From positions 2,852,001 through 2,916,000 of the forward strand of contig NZ_CP180355.1 of assembly GCF_048007035.1 (NCBI RefSeq): 64,000 bases of DNA. The letters are read 5' to 3'. The notes under the pieces are model-generated. The model was given only the letters and a program-made list of their open reading frames with translations, searched no databases and had not been told where the DNA came from. The stretch is from Imperialibacter sp963977595. Lineage in GTDB: Bacteria > Bacteroidota > Bacteroidia > Cytophagales > Cyclobacteriaceae. This document shows, piece after piece, positions 42,566 through 51,177 of this stretch. A program made the translations under genes and the position numbers. The number at the start of each line of letters is the position of its first letter. Position 1 is the stretch's first letter.

Positions 42566-44128
42566 ATGAGAGTAGAAAAAATATCCCTGGGAGAGACTGG
42601 ACAGTTCTCTCCTATTTTTTTGGAGTACCTGGCAAAAAATGAGTCGCTAAAAGACTTTTATCAATACTATCCCTCTGTTGAAAATGCTGAGAAACAGATA
42701 GCGCTGAAAAAGGCTTTTCCAAAAAAAAACAGGCTAAGGCTGGAGGCAGTACTCAATGAGCAGTATGGTGCGCTGGATATGTCGCCCAGGCTGAGAGAGA
42801 ATATTCACGCACTTTCTGAAGAAAACACATTTACCGTCACCACCGGGCACCAGCTAAATATTTTCACCGGGCCCTTGTACTTCATCTACAAAATTGTGAC
42901 GGTGATAGATGCCTGTAAACAACTAAAAGCAAAGTACCCCGACTACCACTTTGTGCCGGTGTACTGGGCTGCTTCTGAGGATCACGACTTTGAGGAGATT
43001 AGCTATTGTTATTTGTACGGCAAGAAATATACCTGGGAAACTGATCAAAAAGGTGCCGTAGGGCGTTTTATGCCTCAGTCGTTGAGCAAGGTGCTGGATG
43101 AGATGCCAGACAAGGCTCCTGTTTTTGAAAAAGCCTATCTTGACCACAGCAACCTGGCTGATGCCGTTCGATACTATGTGAATGAGCTATTCGGTCATGA
43201 AGGTCTTGTGATGGTGGATGGGGATCACCCGGATTTAAAAAGGATTTTTGCTCCGATCATCAAAAAAGATATTGAAGAGCATGTGTCGGGCAAGCTGGTA
43301 GATGAAACCACTAAAAAACTTGACGATGCTGGCTTTAAGACGCAGGTACATGCCCGGGAAATCAACTTCTTTTACCTGAACAGCATCCACCGGGACAGGA
43401 TTATAGAAGAGGACGGCATCTACAAAGTAAACAATACTGACCTGTCGTTCACAAGGGAAGAGCTCTGGCAACTGCTGGAAAAAAGCCCGGAGAAATTTAG
43501 CCCTAATGTAATCATGAGGCCCGTGTACCAGGAGGTCATTCTCCCTAATCTGGCCTATATAGGTGGCCCGGCTGAGGTAGCCTACTGGCTGCAATTCAAG
43601 GCTGTTTTCGATCACTATCAGCTACCTTTCCCCATGCTGATGCCCCGCAATTTTGGGCTGGTGGTGCAAAAAAGCCAGGCAAGTAAAATTGAAAAACTGG
43701 GTTTGAAGCTTGCTGATCTGTTTATGGAAGGGCATGAGATCAGGAAGAAGTATGTGAGGGAGAACTCCGAAAATGACCTGCTGCTGGGAGAAGAGAAAGC
43801 AGCTTTTGCGAAGCTCATGGAGCAGGTGAAAGCCAAAGCAGTGGCCATTGATAAAACGCTGGATGGCTACATGGGCAAGCAGGAAACCCGGCTGCTACAG
43901 GAGTTTGAAGGCATGGAGAAAAAGCTGCAAAAGGCCGAAGAGAATAATCAGGCGGTGGCAATCAACCAGATTGAAAGTATTAAAGAAAAGCTTTTCCCGG
44001 GAGGCTCCTTGCAGGAGCGCCACGACAACTTCCTCAACTTTTACCTCACCAATCCTGCTATTTTAGACGAGTTCCTCAACGGATTTGATGCATTCGACTT
44101 TTCCTTCCATATTTTTATGGAAGAATAA
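42566..44128 (+). CDS. bshC: Putative cysteine ligase BshC (bacillithiol synthesis)
   Basis: The 520-residue protein is full-length BshC, the enzyme proposed to add Cys to GlcN-malate in the last step of bacillithiol synthesis. Recognisable parts are TVTTGHQLNIFTGPLYFIYK, PVYWAASEDHDFEEI, RPVYQEVILPNLAYIGGPAEVAYW and a long coiled coil near residues 385-480. bshA and bshB are not in the window, so they must be elsewhere. Genes before and after are within seven bases, which implies an operon rimO-bshC-formyl-THF ligase. Confidence 0.94.
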   Translation: MRVEKISLGETGQFSPIFLEYLAKNESLKDFYQYYPSVENAEKQIALKKAFPKKNRLRLEAVLNEQYGALDMSPRLRENIHALSEENTFTVTTGHQLNIFTGPLYFIYKIVTVIDACKQLKAKYPDYHFVPVYWAASEDHDFEEISYCYLYGKKYTWETDQKGAVGRFMPQSLSKVLDEMPDKAPVFEKAYLDHSNLADAVRYYVNELFGHEGLVMVDGDHPDLKRIFAPIIKKDIEEHVSGKLVDETTKKLDDAGFKTQVHAREINFFYLNSIHRDRIIEEDGIYKVNNTDLSFTREELWQLLEKSPEKFSPNVIMRPVYQEVILPNLAYIGGPAEVAYWLQFKAVFDHYQLPFPMLMPRNFGLVVQKSQASKIEKLGLKLADLFMEGHEIRKKYVRENSENDLLLGEEKAAFAKLMEQVKAKAVAIDKTLDGYMGKQETRLLQEFEGMEKKLQKAEENNQAVAINQIESIKEKLFPGGSLQERHDNFLNFYLTNPAILDEFLNGFDAFDFSFHIFMEE

Positions 44129-44134
44129 GTTTCA

Positions 44135-44692
44135 ATGGACAAACCGGCGCTTCGTAAAATTTACCTTGAGAAGAGAAAAGCACTAAGCCAGGAAGAGTGG
44201 CGGATGGCTTGTGACAGCCTGTTTAAGCAGGTGAAAAGCAATGCAGCACTGATCGGAGGTGGTCCGGTTCATATTTTTTTGCCGATAGAGAAGTTTAAAG
44301 AGGTAGACACCTGGCCCATCATTCGATGGCTGTGGCAGGAAGGGATTCGCACGATGACGTCCGTTACCGACACTGGGAGAGGCACCCTGTCTCACGTTTG
44401 GTTTGACGACAAAACACATTTCAACACCAGTAAATGGGGGATTCCAGAGCCCGTAAATGCTCCTCCGGCTGATCCTTCGCTCTGCACGGTGATTTTTGTG
44501 CCGCTTCTGGTAGCCGACAAACACGGGAACCGTATTGGCTATGGCAAAGGGTTTTATGATGGGTTTCTTTCTTCGATTTCCCCCGCAATAGAAAAAGTAG
44601 GACTCTCTCTGCTACCTATTTTGGAAGAGATCCACGTAGCGGAACAGCATGACGTGAAGCTTGACATGGTTTTGGCACCGGAGAGAAATTGA
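44135..44692 (+). CDS. 5-formyltetrahydrofolate cyclo-ligase
   Basis: The 185-residue enzyme converts 5-formyl-THF to 5,10-methenyl-THF with ATP. The N-terminal KIYLEKRKALS and the C-terminal signature LLVADKHGNRIGYGKGFYDGFL identify the family. It ends an apparent operon after bshC. The 69 bases to the convergent exporter gene contain no clear terminator. Confidence 0.94.
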   Translation: MDKPALRKIYLEKRKALSQEEWRMACDSLFKQVKSNAALIGGGPVHIFLPIEKFKEVDTWPIIRWLWQEGIRTMTSVTDTGRGTLSHVWFDDKTHFNTSKWGIPEPVNAPPADPSLCTVIFVPLLVADKHGNRIGYGKGFYDGFLSSISPAIEKVGLSLLPILEEIHVAEQHDVKLDMVLAPERN

Positions 44693-44761
44693 CAACCAAT
44701 AGCAAGTAGTTACTGGGAAGCCAGCCGCCACTTACTGTCTACTGATTACCAATTACCTTCC

Positions 44762-46504
44762 TTAAATCCTCGCCTGATAAGTATACAAATCAAAGTACCG
44801 GCCTTTCTTCTCTATCAGCTCTTCATGCGTACCCCTTTCAGCAATTTTTCCCTGCTCAATCACCAGGATCTGATCTGCCCGGCGGATGGTGCTGAGACGG
44901 TGAGCAATGACAAATGTGGTGCGGTCTTTCATCAGCTCTGCCAAACTCTTTTGGATCATTGACTCGCTTTCTGTGTCCAGGTTGGAGGTAGCTTCATCCA
45001 GGATGATTACCTTGGGGTTGGCCAGAATGGCCCTGGCAATGGCAATACGCTGGCGCTGCCCCCCTGAAAGTTTAACGCCTCTTTCACCAATCACGGTGTC
45101 CAGCCCCTCTTCGAAGCGATCAGTAAACTCATGCACATAGGCGGCCGTTACCGCATTTTTCAGCTCCTCTTCGGTGGCGTTGGGCCTTGGGAATAAGATG
45201 TTTTCCCTTATCGTCCCTTCAAAAAGAAAATCGTCCTGCAATACTACGCCCAGGTACTGACGGAAGCTTTTCAGCCCCACTTTCGAAAGGTCTTCCCCGT
45301 CGAGCATAATGCGGCCGGATTTTGGCGTGAGGAAGGTGGCTGCCAAACCCGCTATGGTTGTTTTACCCGAGCCTGAAGAGCCCACCAGGGCTGTGACCGA
45401 ACCAGAAGGAGCGGTGAACGTAATATCGTGGATCACTTCCTTGCCTTCTTCATAAGCAAAACTGACATTCTCAAAGGCATAATCACCTTTCAGCTTTTTC
45501 AGCTGTATCGGCCTTTCCTCCGGCATGTCTTCAGGATCCATGTTCATGATTTCCTCTGTGCGGTCAAGTCCTGCAAAGGCCTCGGTTAGCTGGCTGCCGA
45601 TATTGCTCATTTGCACAATCGGTGCAATCATAAAGCCCAGGTAGAGGGTGAAAGCAATGAAATCACCCATGGTCATCTCGTTGGTGATGATCTGGTAGCC
45701 ACCTATGCCCATAATGCCTGTGGAAGCCAAACCAAGCAGGAAAGTAGCGGAGCTCGTCACTAGTGCGGTGGCAGTAAGGCTTGCTTTCACATTTTGAAAA
45801 AGCCGCTCCACGCCAGCTGCAAAAGTATTGTTTTCCTGCTCTTCGGCGTTGAAGCCTTTGATCACCCGAACGCCATTCAAGGTTTCAGTGAGGCGGCCTG
45901 TCACTTCGGCGTTGATCACACCACGCTCTCTGAAAATAGGGCGGATTTTCCCAAAGGCCTTCATGGCGATAAAGGCGAAAATACCTACCGGCACCAACAC
46001 GTAGAACGTCATTATCGGACTGATGCGAATCAGCAGCACCAGCGAAATAACGGCAGTAATGCTTCCCCCAACCAATTGAACCAGGCCGGTACCTACCAGG
46101 TTTCGCACGCCTTCCACGTCGCTCATGACACGGCTGACTAAGGCGCCTGACTTGTTGTTATCAAAATACGAAATGGGCAGCGACAAAATCTTTCGCTGCA
46201 CCTGTGCCCTGAGTTTACTAATGAGCAGCTGGGCCTCTACGCTAAGCAGGCGGGTGAGAGAAAACGACGTCACGGCTTGCAAGGTAATGGATGCCACCAC
46301 GGCTATGAGCAACAACTTAAGCATGTGTAAATCGTGATTCACGATCACGTCGTCGATCAGGTATTTGGTGGCTCCCGGCAGCACTAAGCTGGCCAGGCGA
46401 CTGATGATGATGAGCACCAGGCCAACCGCCACAATCTTGCGACGTGGCCAGATAAAGTCTTTGAACGCCTGGGCTACGGTTACTTTTGATTTCGGCTTGG
46501 ACAT
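44762..46504 (-). CDS. ABC exporter, membrane and ATPase domains fused
   Basis: The 580-residue half transporter has six membrane helices (first 320 residues) and an ATPase domain with Walker A GSSGSGKTT, signature LSGGQRQRIAIARA, Walker B VIILDEATSNLD and the switch VIAHRL. All catalytic residues are present, so a homodimer is expected. The substrate is unknown; lipid or drug export is the usual guess for this subfamily. Its gene is single, with 300 bases to the divergent oxidase. Confidence 0.94.
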   Translation of the reverse strand: MSKPKSKVTVAQAFKDFIWPRRKIVAVGLVLIIISRLASLVLPGATKYLIDDVIVNHDLHMLKLLLIAVVASITLQAVTSFSLTRLLSVEAQLLISKLRAQVQRKILSLPISYFDNNKSGALVSRVMSDVEGVRNLVGTGLVQLVGGSITAVISLVLLIRISPIMTFYVLVPVGIFAFIAMKAFGKIRPIFRERGVINAEVTGRLTETLNGVRVIKGFNAEEQENNTFAAGVERLFQNVKASLTATALVTSSATFLLGLASTGIMGIGGYQIITNEMTMGDFIAFTLYLGFMIAPIVQMSNIGSQLTEAFAGLDRTEEIMNMDPEDMPEERPIQLKKLKGDYAFENVSFAYEEGKEVIHDITFTAPSGSVTALVGSSGSGKTTIAGLAATFLTPKSGRIMLDGEDLSKVGLKSFRQYLGVVLQDDFLFEGTIRENILFPRPNATEEELKNAVTAAYVHEFTDRFEEGLDTVIGERGVKLSGGQRQRIAIARAILANPKVIILDEATSNLDTESESMIQKSLAELMKDRTTFVIAHRLSTIRRADQILVIEQGKIAERGTHEELIEKKGRYFDLYTYQARI

Positions 46505-46804
46505 GAAAAAAGGGATGGTTGGATTCGGTTGTAAGTTAACGGATTAGTAACTGATTTAGCGGGGTAAATAGTTCTACCTAAGACGGGCGCCCTGTCAGAA
46601 AGACGCACAGGCATCATAGATTACTTTAAGAACAGGATAAAAAATCTCATTTAGTGTGCGACTTGCCTGTGGATGGCATTTATCAAAGCAAGCGAATTAT
46701 TACGAAATTCTGTACTTTCATTTTTTGTAACTACTTCGAAAGGCCAGTATCGAAGCATGTTTCATCTGCTATCAAGTTATTTTATCCGTTAACCCAACCA
46801 CAGC
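46505..46804. other. Divergent intergenic region without a recognised gene
   Basis: Between the exporter and the amine oxidase. I find no exact TAnnTTTG element, no strong hairpin and no convincing open frame. It must contain promoters for both genes that depart from the consensus. Confidence 0.5.
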
Positions 46805-48280
46805 ATGCACCCTACCTTTACCCGCCGGGACTTTGTAAAACTCAGTTCAATTCTCGCAGCCGCTTTGGCCACACAGCCTGTACAGGCGCTGTCCGTCAAC
46901 GACCCCTGGAAATCGAAACGTGGCTCTAAGCAAAAAGTGATCATTATCGGCGCAGGGATGTCCGGTTTAGCGGCCGGTATGGAATTGCGCAACCTGGGTC
47001 ATGACGTCCAAATCATTGAGGGGCAGATGCGGGCCGGAGGTCGTGTGTTTACTGCCCGCAATATGTTTGCTGACGGACTCTATGCCGACATGGGCGCCGC
47101 CCGAATCCCTGAAGATCATGAGTGGACCATGAAATATGTGAGGCAATACGGGCTTGAGCTATATCCTTTCAACCCCTCTGAAGGCGGTTTGCTGCACATG
47201 GTAAAAGGGGAAAAAATCCGCTATACCAGCAACCAACCAGCACCATTGAAAGATTATCCCTTTTCACTCACCCCCAAAGAAGTCGCCATGGACTGGGCGG
47301 GCATTAGTACACAACCGTTTCAATCCATCATGACTCAGGTGGGTGATGCCCGGGATTTGAGCTGGCCACCGGCCGCCATTGCAGGCTACGACAAGCTCAC
47401 TTTCAAAGAGTTTCTTGTGAGCGAGGGCTACAGCCCGGATATCGCTGGTGCGCTGATGCTGGGTTGGGAAGAAGCAGGGGAAAAAGGACTCTACTTCTCG
47501 ATTCTTGAGATGGTTCGGGAGACAATCCTGTCGTTTGGTGCCACTCGCAACAAGATTGTGGGAGGCAATGACCTGCTGCCCCGTGCGTTGGCCAAAGACC
47601 TTGGGCGATTGATACAATACGGCACCAAAGTTCTGGCCGTCGATCAGGATGAGACGGGTGTAAGCGTAACCGTGGATAGAGGAGGCGAACGCTCCACACT
47701 CAGGGCCGACAGGGTGATTTGTACCTTGCCATTGCCGGTGCTGAAGAAAATGGATTTTGTGAAGACGCTCTCGGGCCCCAAACAAACTGCTATCAACAAT
47801 ATGGGGGGCTGGAACCTCGGTCGCACGGCGATGCAGGTAAAAGACCGCTACTGGCGAAAGGACGGCCTGACGGGCTTTGCTGCTACTGACCTTCCTTCCG
47901 AAATCTGGGATCCACACTATGAGTCGGATGCCAACCGGGGCATTATCGCTCACTATGTGAAAGGCAGGGACGCAGGTAAGTTTATGACAATGAGTGCTGA
48001 GGAGCGCCTGGCCTTTTCTGCCAACCATGTCGACTCGGTTTTTCCCGGCCTCAAGCCGCAGCTGGAAGGGGCCTTTATTAAAGTTTGGGGTGAAGACCCC
48101 TGGGCCGGGTATGCGCACGCCATCGGCACGCCCAATGACTTAACGTTACACCTGCCCCACCTGATCACGGCCGAGGGCCGCATTCACTTTGCCGGGGAGC
48201 ATGCTTCCGCCTATCATGGGTGGATACAGGGTGCTATTGAGTCAGGCAACAGAGCGGCGAAGGAGGTAAATAGTTTTTGA
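46805..48280 (+). CDS. Flavin monoamine oxidase family protein, exported by Tat
   Basis: A 491-residue FAD enzyme. The N-terminus TRRDFVKLSSILAAALATQPVQA is a twin-arginine signal. Then come the FAD-binding motif IIIGAGMSGLAAGMELRNLG, the RAGGRVFTA motif, and the C-terminal IHFAGEHASAYHGWIQGAIESG, which is the signature of the amine oxidase/L-amino acid oxidase family. The protein should fold with FAD in the cytoplasm and act in the periplasm on an amine or amino acid, making peroxide and ammonia. The specific substrate is unknown. Confidence 0.92.
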   Translation: MHPTFTRRDFVKLSSILAAALATQPVQALSVNDPWKSKRGSKQKVIIIGAGMSGLAAGMELRNLGHDVQIIEGQMRAGGRVFTARNMFADGLYADMGAARIPEDHEWTMKYVRQYGLELYPFNPSEGGLLHMVKGEKIRYTSNQPAPLKDYPFSLTPKEVAMDWAGISTQPFQSIMTQVGDARDLSWPPAAIAGYDKLTFKEFLVSEGYSPDIAGALMLGWEEAGEKGLYFSILEMVRETILSFGATRNKIVGGNDLLPRALAKDLGRLIQYGTKVLAVDQDETGVSVTVDRGGERSTLRADRVICTLPLPVLKKMDFVKTLSGPKQTAINNMGGWNLGRTAMQVKDRYWRKDGLTGFAATDLPSEIWDPHYESDANRGIIAHYVKGRDAGKFMTMSAEERLAFSANHVDSVFPGLKPQLEGAFIKVWGEDPWAGYAHAIGTPNDLTLHLPHLITAEGRIHFAGEHASAYHGWIQGAIESGNRAAKEVNSF

Positions 48281-48343
48281 GGTCGGCAGGCTGGTTGTGA
48301 AGACACACCCAGCACACTCGGCGCCTGTTCTGAGGCTCTTGTG

Positions 48344-49795
48344 TCAGGCGAAAAGCTCTCGGGTGGAGTCGATACTGCTAACATCGTCCCCAATGATATA
48401 TAGGAAGTCGCCCTCTACCAGCTCCGTAGCTCCGCCGGGCACAAAATACTTTTTGTCCCGTTTGATCATTACCACCAGCACAGAGGCAGGTATGCCCAGT
48501 TGGTAAATTTTCTTTCCCACCACACTGCTGTCGGGGCGTACCAGTATTTCCGAGGAAGTGCCTTTCACGTTTTCGATGAAGCCGGAGCTCAATCCCTCAG
48601 GTACCTTGTCGGCATCTTTCACTCCCAATAATTTGGCCATAAAGGAAATGGTGGTGCCCTGAATAGTCACTGACAGCAAAGTGATGAAGAAAACGATATT
48701 GAAAATTACATCAGCATTTTCCACGCCTGCCACCATGGGATAGGTGGCAAAAACGATGGGCACAGCGCCCCGCAGCCCAACCCACGAAATAAAAAGTTTG
48801 GTACGAAACCCAAGCCTGAAGGCCGCCAGGCTCACAAACACACTCAATGGTCTTGCTACCAGGATCATAAACAAGGCTATTGGAAGGCCAATTGAAATGA
48901 CGGGAATGATTTGGGATGGAAACACCAGTAGCCCAAGCGTAAGGAACAATATGATTTGCATCAACCAGGCGACCCCATCAAAGAATTTGATAGTCGAGCT
49001 TTTGTGAATAAGGTTGGTGTTGCCCAACATCACGGCACAGATGTAAACTGCCAGAAAGCCATTGCCCCCAATAAAATCGGTGACGGAGAACGTAATAAAG
49101 CATAAGGTGAGTGCAAGCACAGGGTATAGTCCTTCGAAATCCAGCTTGATTTTGTTGATCACCAGCTTGCTTAGCTTCCCGAAGAGGAAGCCAGAGGCTC
49201 CACCCAAAGCAAATTGAAAGAAAAGGCTCCCCAGCGCCGCAACAAAATCTAACTCGTGCACCTGTTCAATTCCTACAAGCGTGATGGTGAGAAAGTAGGC
49301 CATGGGGTCGTTGCTCCCACTTTCAAGCTCAAGAATGGGCCTTATATTTCCTTTCAGGTTGATCCCTTTTGACCGAAGAATAGAAAATACAGCTGCTGCG
49401 TCCGTTGAAGATACAATGGAGCCCAGCAGGAGTCCGTCAAGAAGTGTAAAGTCTGATATCCAGTAAATAAACAACCCCACGCTGCCTGCTGTAAGAAACA
49501 CCCCCACCGTGGCCAGGGTGATACCCTGGCCAAGCACCGGTTTCACACTGTCCCAACGGGTGTCGAGCCCGCCTGAAAACAGAATGATGTTCAAGGCAAC
49601 CACGCCAATGAACTGCGCCGATACGGGATTATCGAAATAGATGCCCCCAATACCATCCGAACCTGCCAGCATGCCAACAATAAGAAAAAGAATAAGGGTA
49701 GGCACGCCCAGCTTATAGGTTGTTTTGCCGGCAAAAATGCTCAGCAGCAGCAGGATGGAACCCACCAAAAGGATATTGTGACTGGTTATGACCAT
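48344..49795 (-). CDS. K+/H+ (or Na+/H+) antiporter, CPA1 family with TrkA-C domain
   Basis: The 483-residue protein has about 12 membrane helices followed by a TrkA-C domain (about 400-475, VVGKKIYQLGIPASVLVVM). The helix with SSTDAAAVFSIL and the later GGNGFLAVYICAVMLGN segment fit the NhaP2/CvrA (YcgO) group of cation/proton antiporters, which keep cell volume and potassium in check. TrkA-C domains usually bind nucleotides or cyclic di-AMP. It starts 11 bases after the DUF3124 gene ends, on the same strand. Confidence 0.93.
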   Translation of the reverse strand: MVITSHNILLVGSILLLLSIFAGKTTYKLGVPTLILFLIVGMLAGSDGIGGIYFDNPVSAQFIGVVALNIILFSGGLDTRWDSVKPVLGQGITLATVGVFLTAGSVGLFIYWISDFTLLDGLLLGSIVSSTDAAAVFSILRSKGINLKGNIRPILELESGSNDPMAYFLTITLVGIEQVHELDFVAALGSLFFQFALGGASGFLFGKLSKLVINKIKLDFEGLYPVLALTLCFITFSVTDFIGGNGFLAVYICAVMLGNTNLIHKSSTIKFFDGVAWLMQIILFLTLGLLVFPSQIIPVISIGLPIALFMILVARPLSVFVSLAAFRLGFRTKLFISWVGLRGAVPIVFATYPMVAGVENADVIFNIVFFITLLSVTIQGTTISFMAKLLGVKDADKVPEGLSSGFIENVKGTSSEILVRPDSSVVGKKIYQLGIPASVLVVMIKRDKKYFVPGGATELVEGDFLYIIGDDVSSIDSTRELFA

Positions 49796-49806
49796 CTGCT
49801 TTCTGT

Positions 49807-50355
49807 CTATTTTTTTACTACAAGCCCAATGCTTTTAAACTCATGGTCCCTTCCTGCCGTTTTTCCATACATCAGTGCCTCCACCACTGGCTGGAAGACG
49901 GCCGTTTCGGCACTCCATTCTACAAAAAAGTTGGCGCCAGACCCACCCGATTCGTCGTTCTGCGGAATAAAGTACTCGATAGTTTCCATTGGCCCCGCTT
50001 CTACGATGCCGGGTGTAAAGTGCCTGACCAGCTGGCCTCGGGTGTCGTAGTAGTCAACCCGGGTGATGTTAATTGACGTGGTGGGGTCGGTGTTCCGTAT
50101 GCTCAACAAGATAGAAAGATTCTGCCGGGAATTGTCGGACAATGGGATACTTGAATAGGCGGGCACATACATCTTCTGGCCTCTCGCCAATGTGATGTCT
50201 GGTGGAGCCACATAGTTTTCTTCGATGTGGCTTTCACTCAATATTGAAATGTCTTCCTGCATCTGGGCCAGGTAGAGGGTAATGACTACGAGAAATATAT
50301 ACCCAAGCAGAAAGCCCCCTGCAATTCGCAGGAGTTGTTTTTTTGGATCATCCAT
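49807..50355 (-). CDS. DUF3124-like membrane-anchored protein
   Basis: The 182-residue protein has one N-terminal helix (IAGGFLLGYIFLVVITLYLA) and a periplasmic beta-rich domain (VPAYSSIPLSDNSRQNLSILLSIRNT, INITRVDYYDTRGQLVRHF, GGSGANFFVEW) that matches the DUF3124 family. Its function is unknown. The antiporter gene follows after 11 bases, so the two are likely one operon, perhaps an antiporter with an accessory protein. Confidence 0.85.
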   Translation of the reverse strand: MDDPKKQLLRIAGGFLLGYIFLVVITLYLAQMQEDISILSESHIEENYVAPPDITLARGQKMYVPAYSSIPLSDNSRQNLSILLSIRNTDPTTSINITRVDYYDTRGQLVRHFTPGIVEAGPMETIEYFIPQNDESGGSGANFFVEWSAETAVFQPVVEALMYGKTAGRDHEFKSIGLVVKK

Positions 50356-50403
50356 GTAAGCTTCTTTTTTAGTTAAAACTGTATAAAGGCAGATTCAATC
50401 CGC

Positions 50404-50420
50404 CTGATATTCGGTATCAG
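50404..50420. repeat. Hairpin-forming inverted repeat
   Basis: CTGATA, loop TTCGG, TATCAG, enclosed by a wider CCGCC...GGCGG pairing between 50400 and 50436. It lies between two minus-strand genes, downstream of the one ending at 50485. No U-tract follows on the minus strand, so it is not a standard terminator for that gene. Confidence 0.5.
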
Positions 50421-50484
50421 TCTTTTGCGGAGGCGGGAAATGTGAAAGCAGCACCCACCTGCGGCTGACTAAAAAAAAGGGATG

Positions 50485-50820
50485 TTACCTGAAGAAATGA
50501 AAGGGGAATAGTTGTGTGGATCGGAAAAGCTGCAGCCACGGCCAGGCATTCCCCGCCGATTGAACCAAATCATTGCCATTGACATGCACAGCCGAAAACG
50601 CAGCAGGGCGTGCACAAAAGAGAAGAAGGTAAGGTAGTTGGGTTTTTTGGCGAGTGGGGTTAAGCCGGGATTGGAATAAAAACTCCACTGCTGTGTCGGA
50701 TGTGAGCGAGGTCAGCTCGTCATCGTGTTGGTCGAAAACGGTGCGCACAGTCTCGTTTCCCGGGGGAAAAGCGATGATGAGTAAAAGTAAGAGTGCGATG
50801 ACCCGGAACCGTAGCAGCAT
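50485..50820 (-). CDS. Small exported or membrane protein of unknown function
   Basis: A 111-residue protein with a hydrophobic N-terminus (MLLRFRVIALLLLLIIAFP) that could be a signal peptide or an anchor, and a mature part with no domain that I recognise (LTSDTAVEFLFQSRLN, QLPYLLLFCARPAAF). The ATG at 50820 is preferred to 50859, which would put extra residues before the hydrophobic segment. No homologue comes to mind, so the call rests on the signal sequence and on gene-like composition. Confidence 0.5.
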   Translation of the reverse strand: MLLRFRVIALLLLLIIAFPPGNETVRTVFDQHDDELTSLTSDTAVEFLFQSRLNPTRQKTQLPYLLLFCARPAAFSAVHVNGNDLVQSAGNAWPWLQLFRSTQLFPFHFFR

Positions 50821-51177
50821 ATTGCAAAATAACAACATTTGAGACAAAGGGAAAGACAAAGAAGTTCCATGGAATGGTAAACTTCATTCAACACAGGGTC
50901 GGGGGTTTATCTTTAAGCTGTTCAACTGCCCCGAGCCGGAATCCCCAAAGCCGTGCACTATCGAGGCTAAAACAGTTTTGAAAGTCATTCTATAGGTTGT
51001 GCGGGTCTGTTTTAGTAATGCATCTTTAACCCATCAACTTATTTAAGAACAATACATTTGCCCACTTACGATTGCGGGCAATAAATGAAAATTAGTGGCA
51101 CATCAGGGAATAAAAGGGTAACGAAGGTCTTAACTTAGCAGCACTATTTTCGGCACTAAATCTCTTACACGTTAACC
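50821..51177. other. Intergenic region with a candidate promoter and a hairpin
   Basis: The gap before rmuC contains TACATTTG (51053-51060), an exact TAnnTTTG match, and overlapping it the inverted repeat TTGCCC (51058-51063) / GGGCAA (51076-51081). If used, the promoter would give rmuC a leader of over 100 bases or a separate short RNA. I see no open frame of note. Confidence 0.4.

Noticed and set aside
47264..48118. Minus-strand open frame of 284 codons
   Set aside because: It is antisense to the amine oxidase gene with its intact FAD motifs and shows no recognisable domain.
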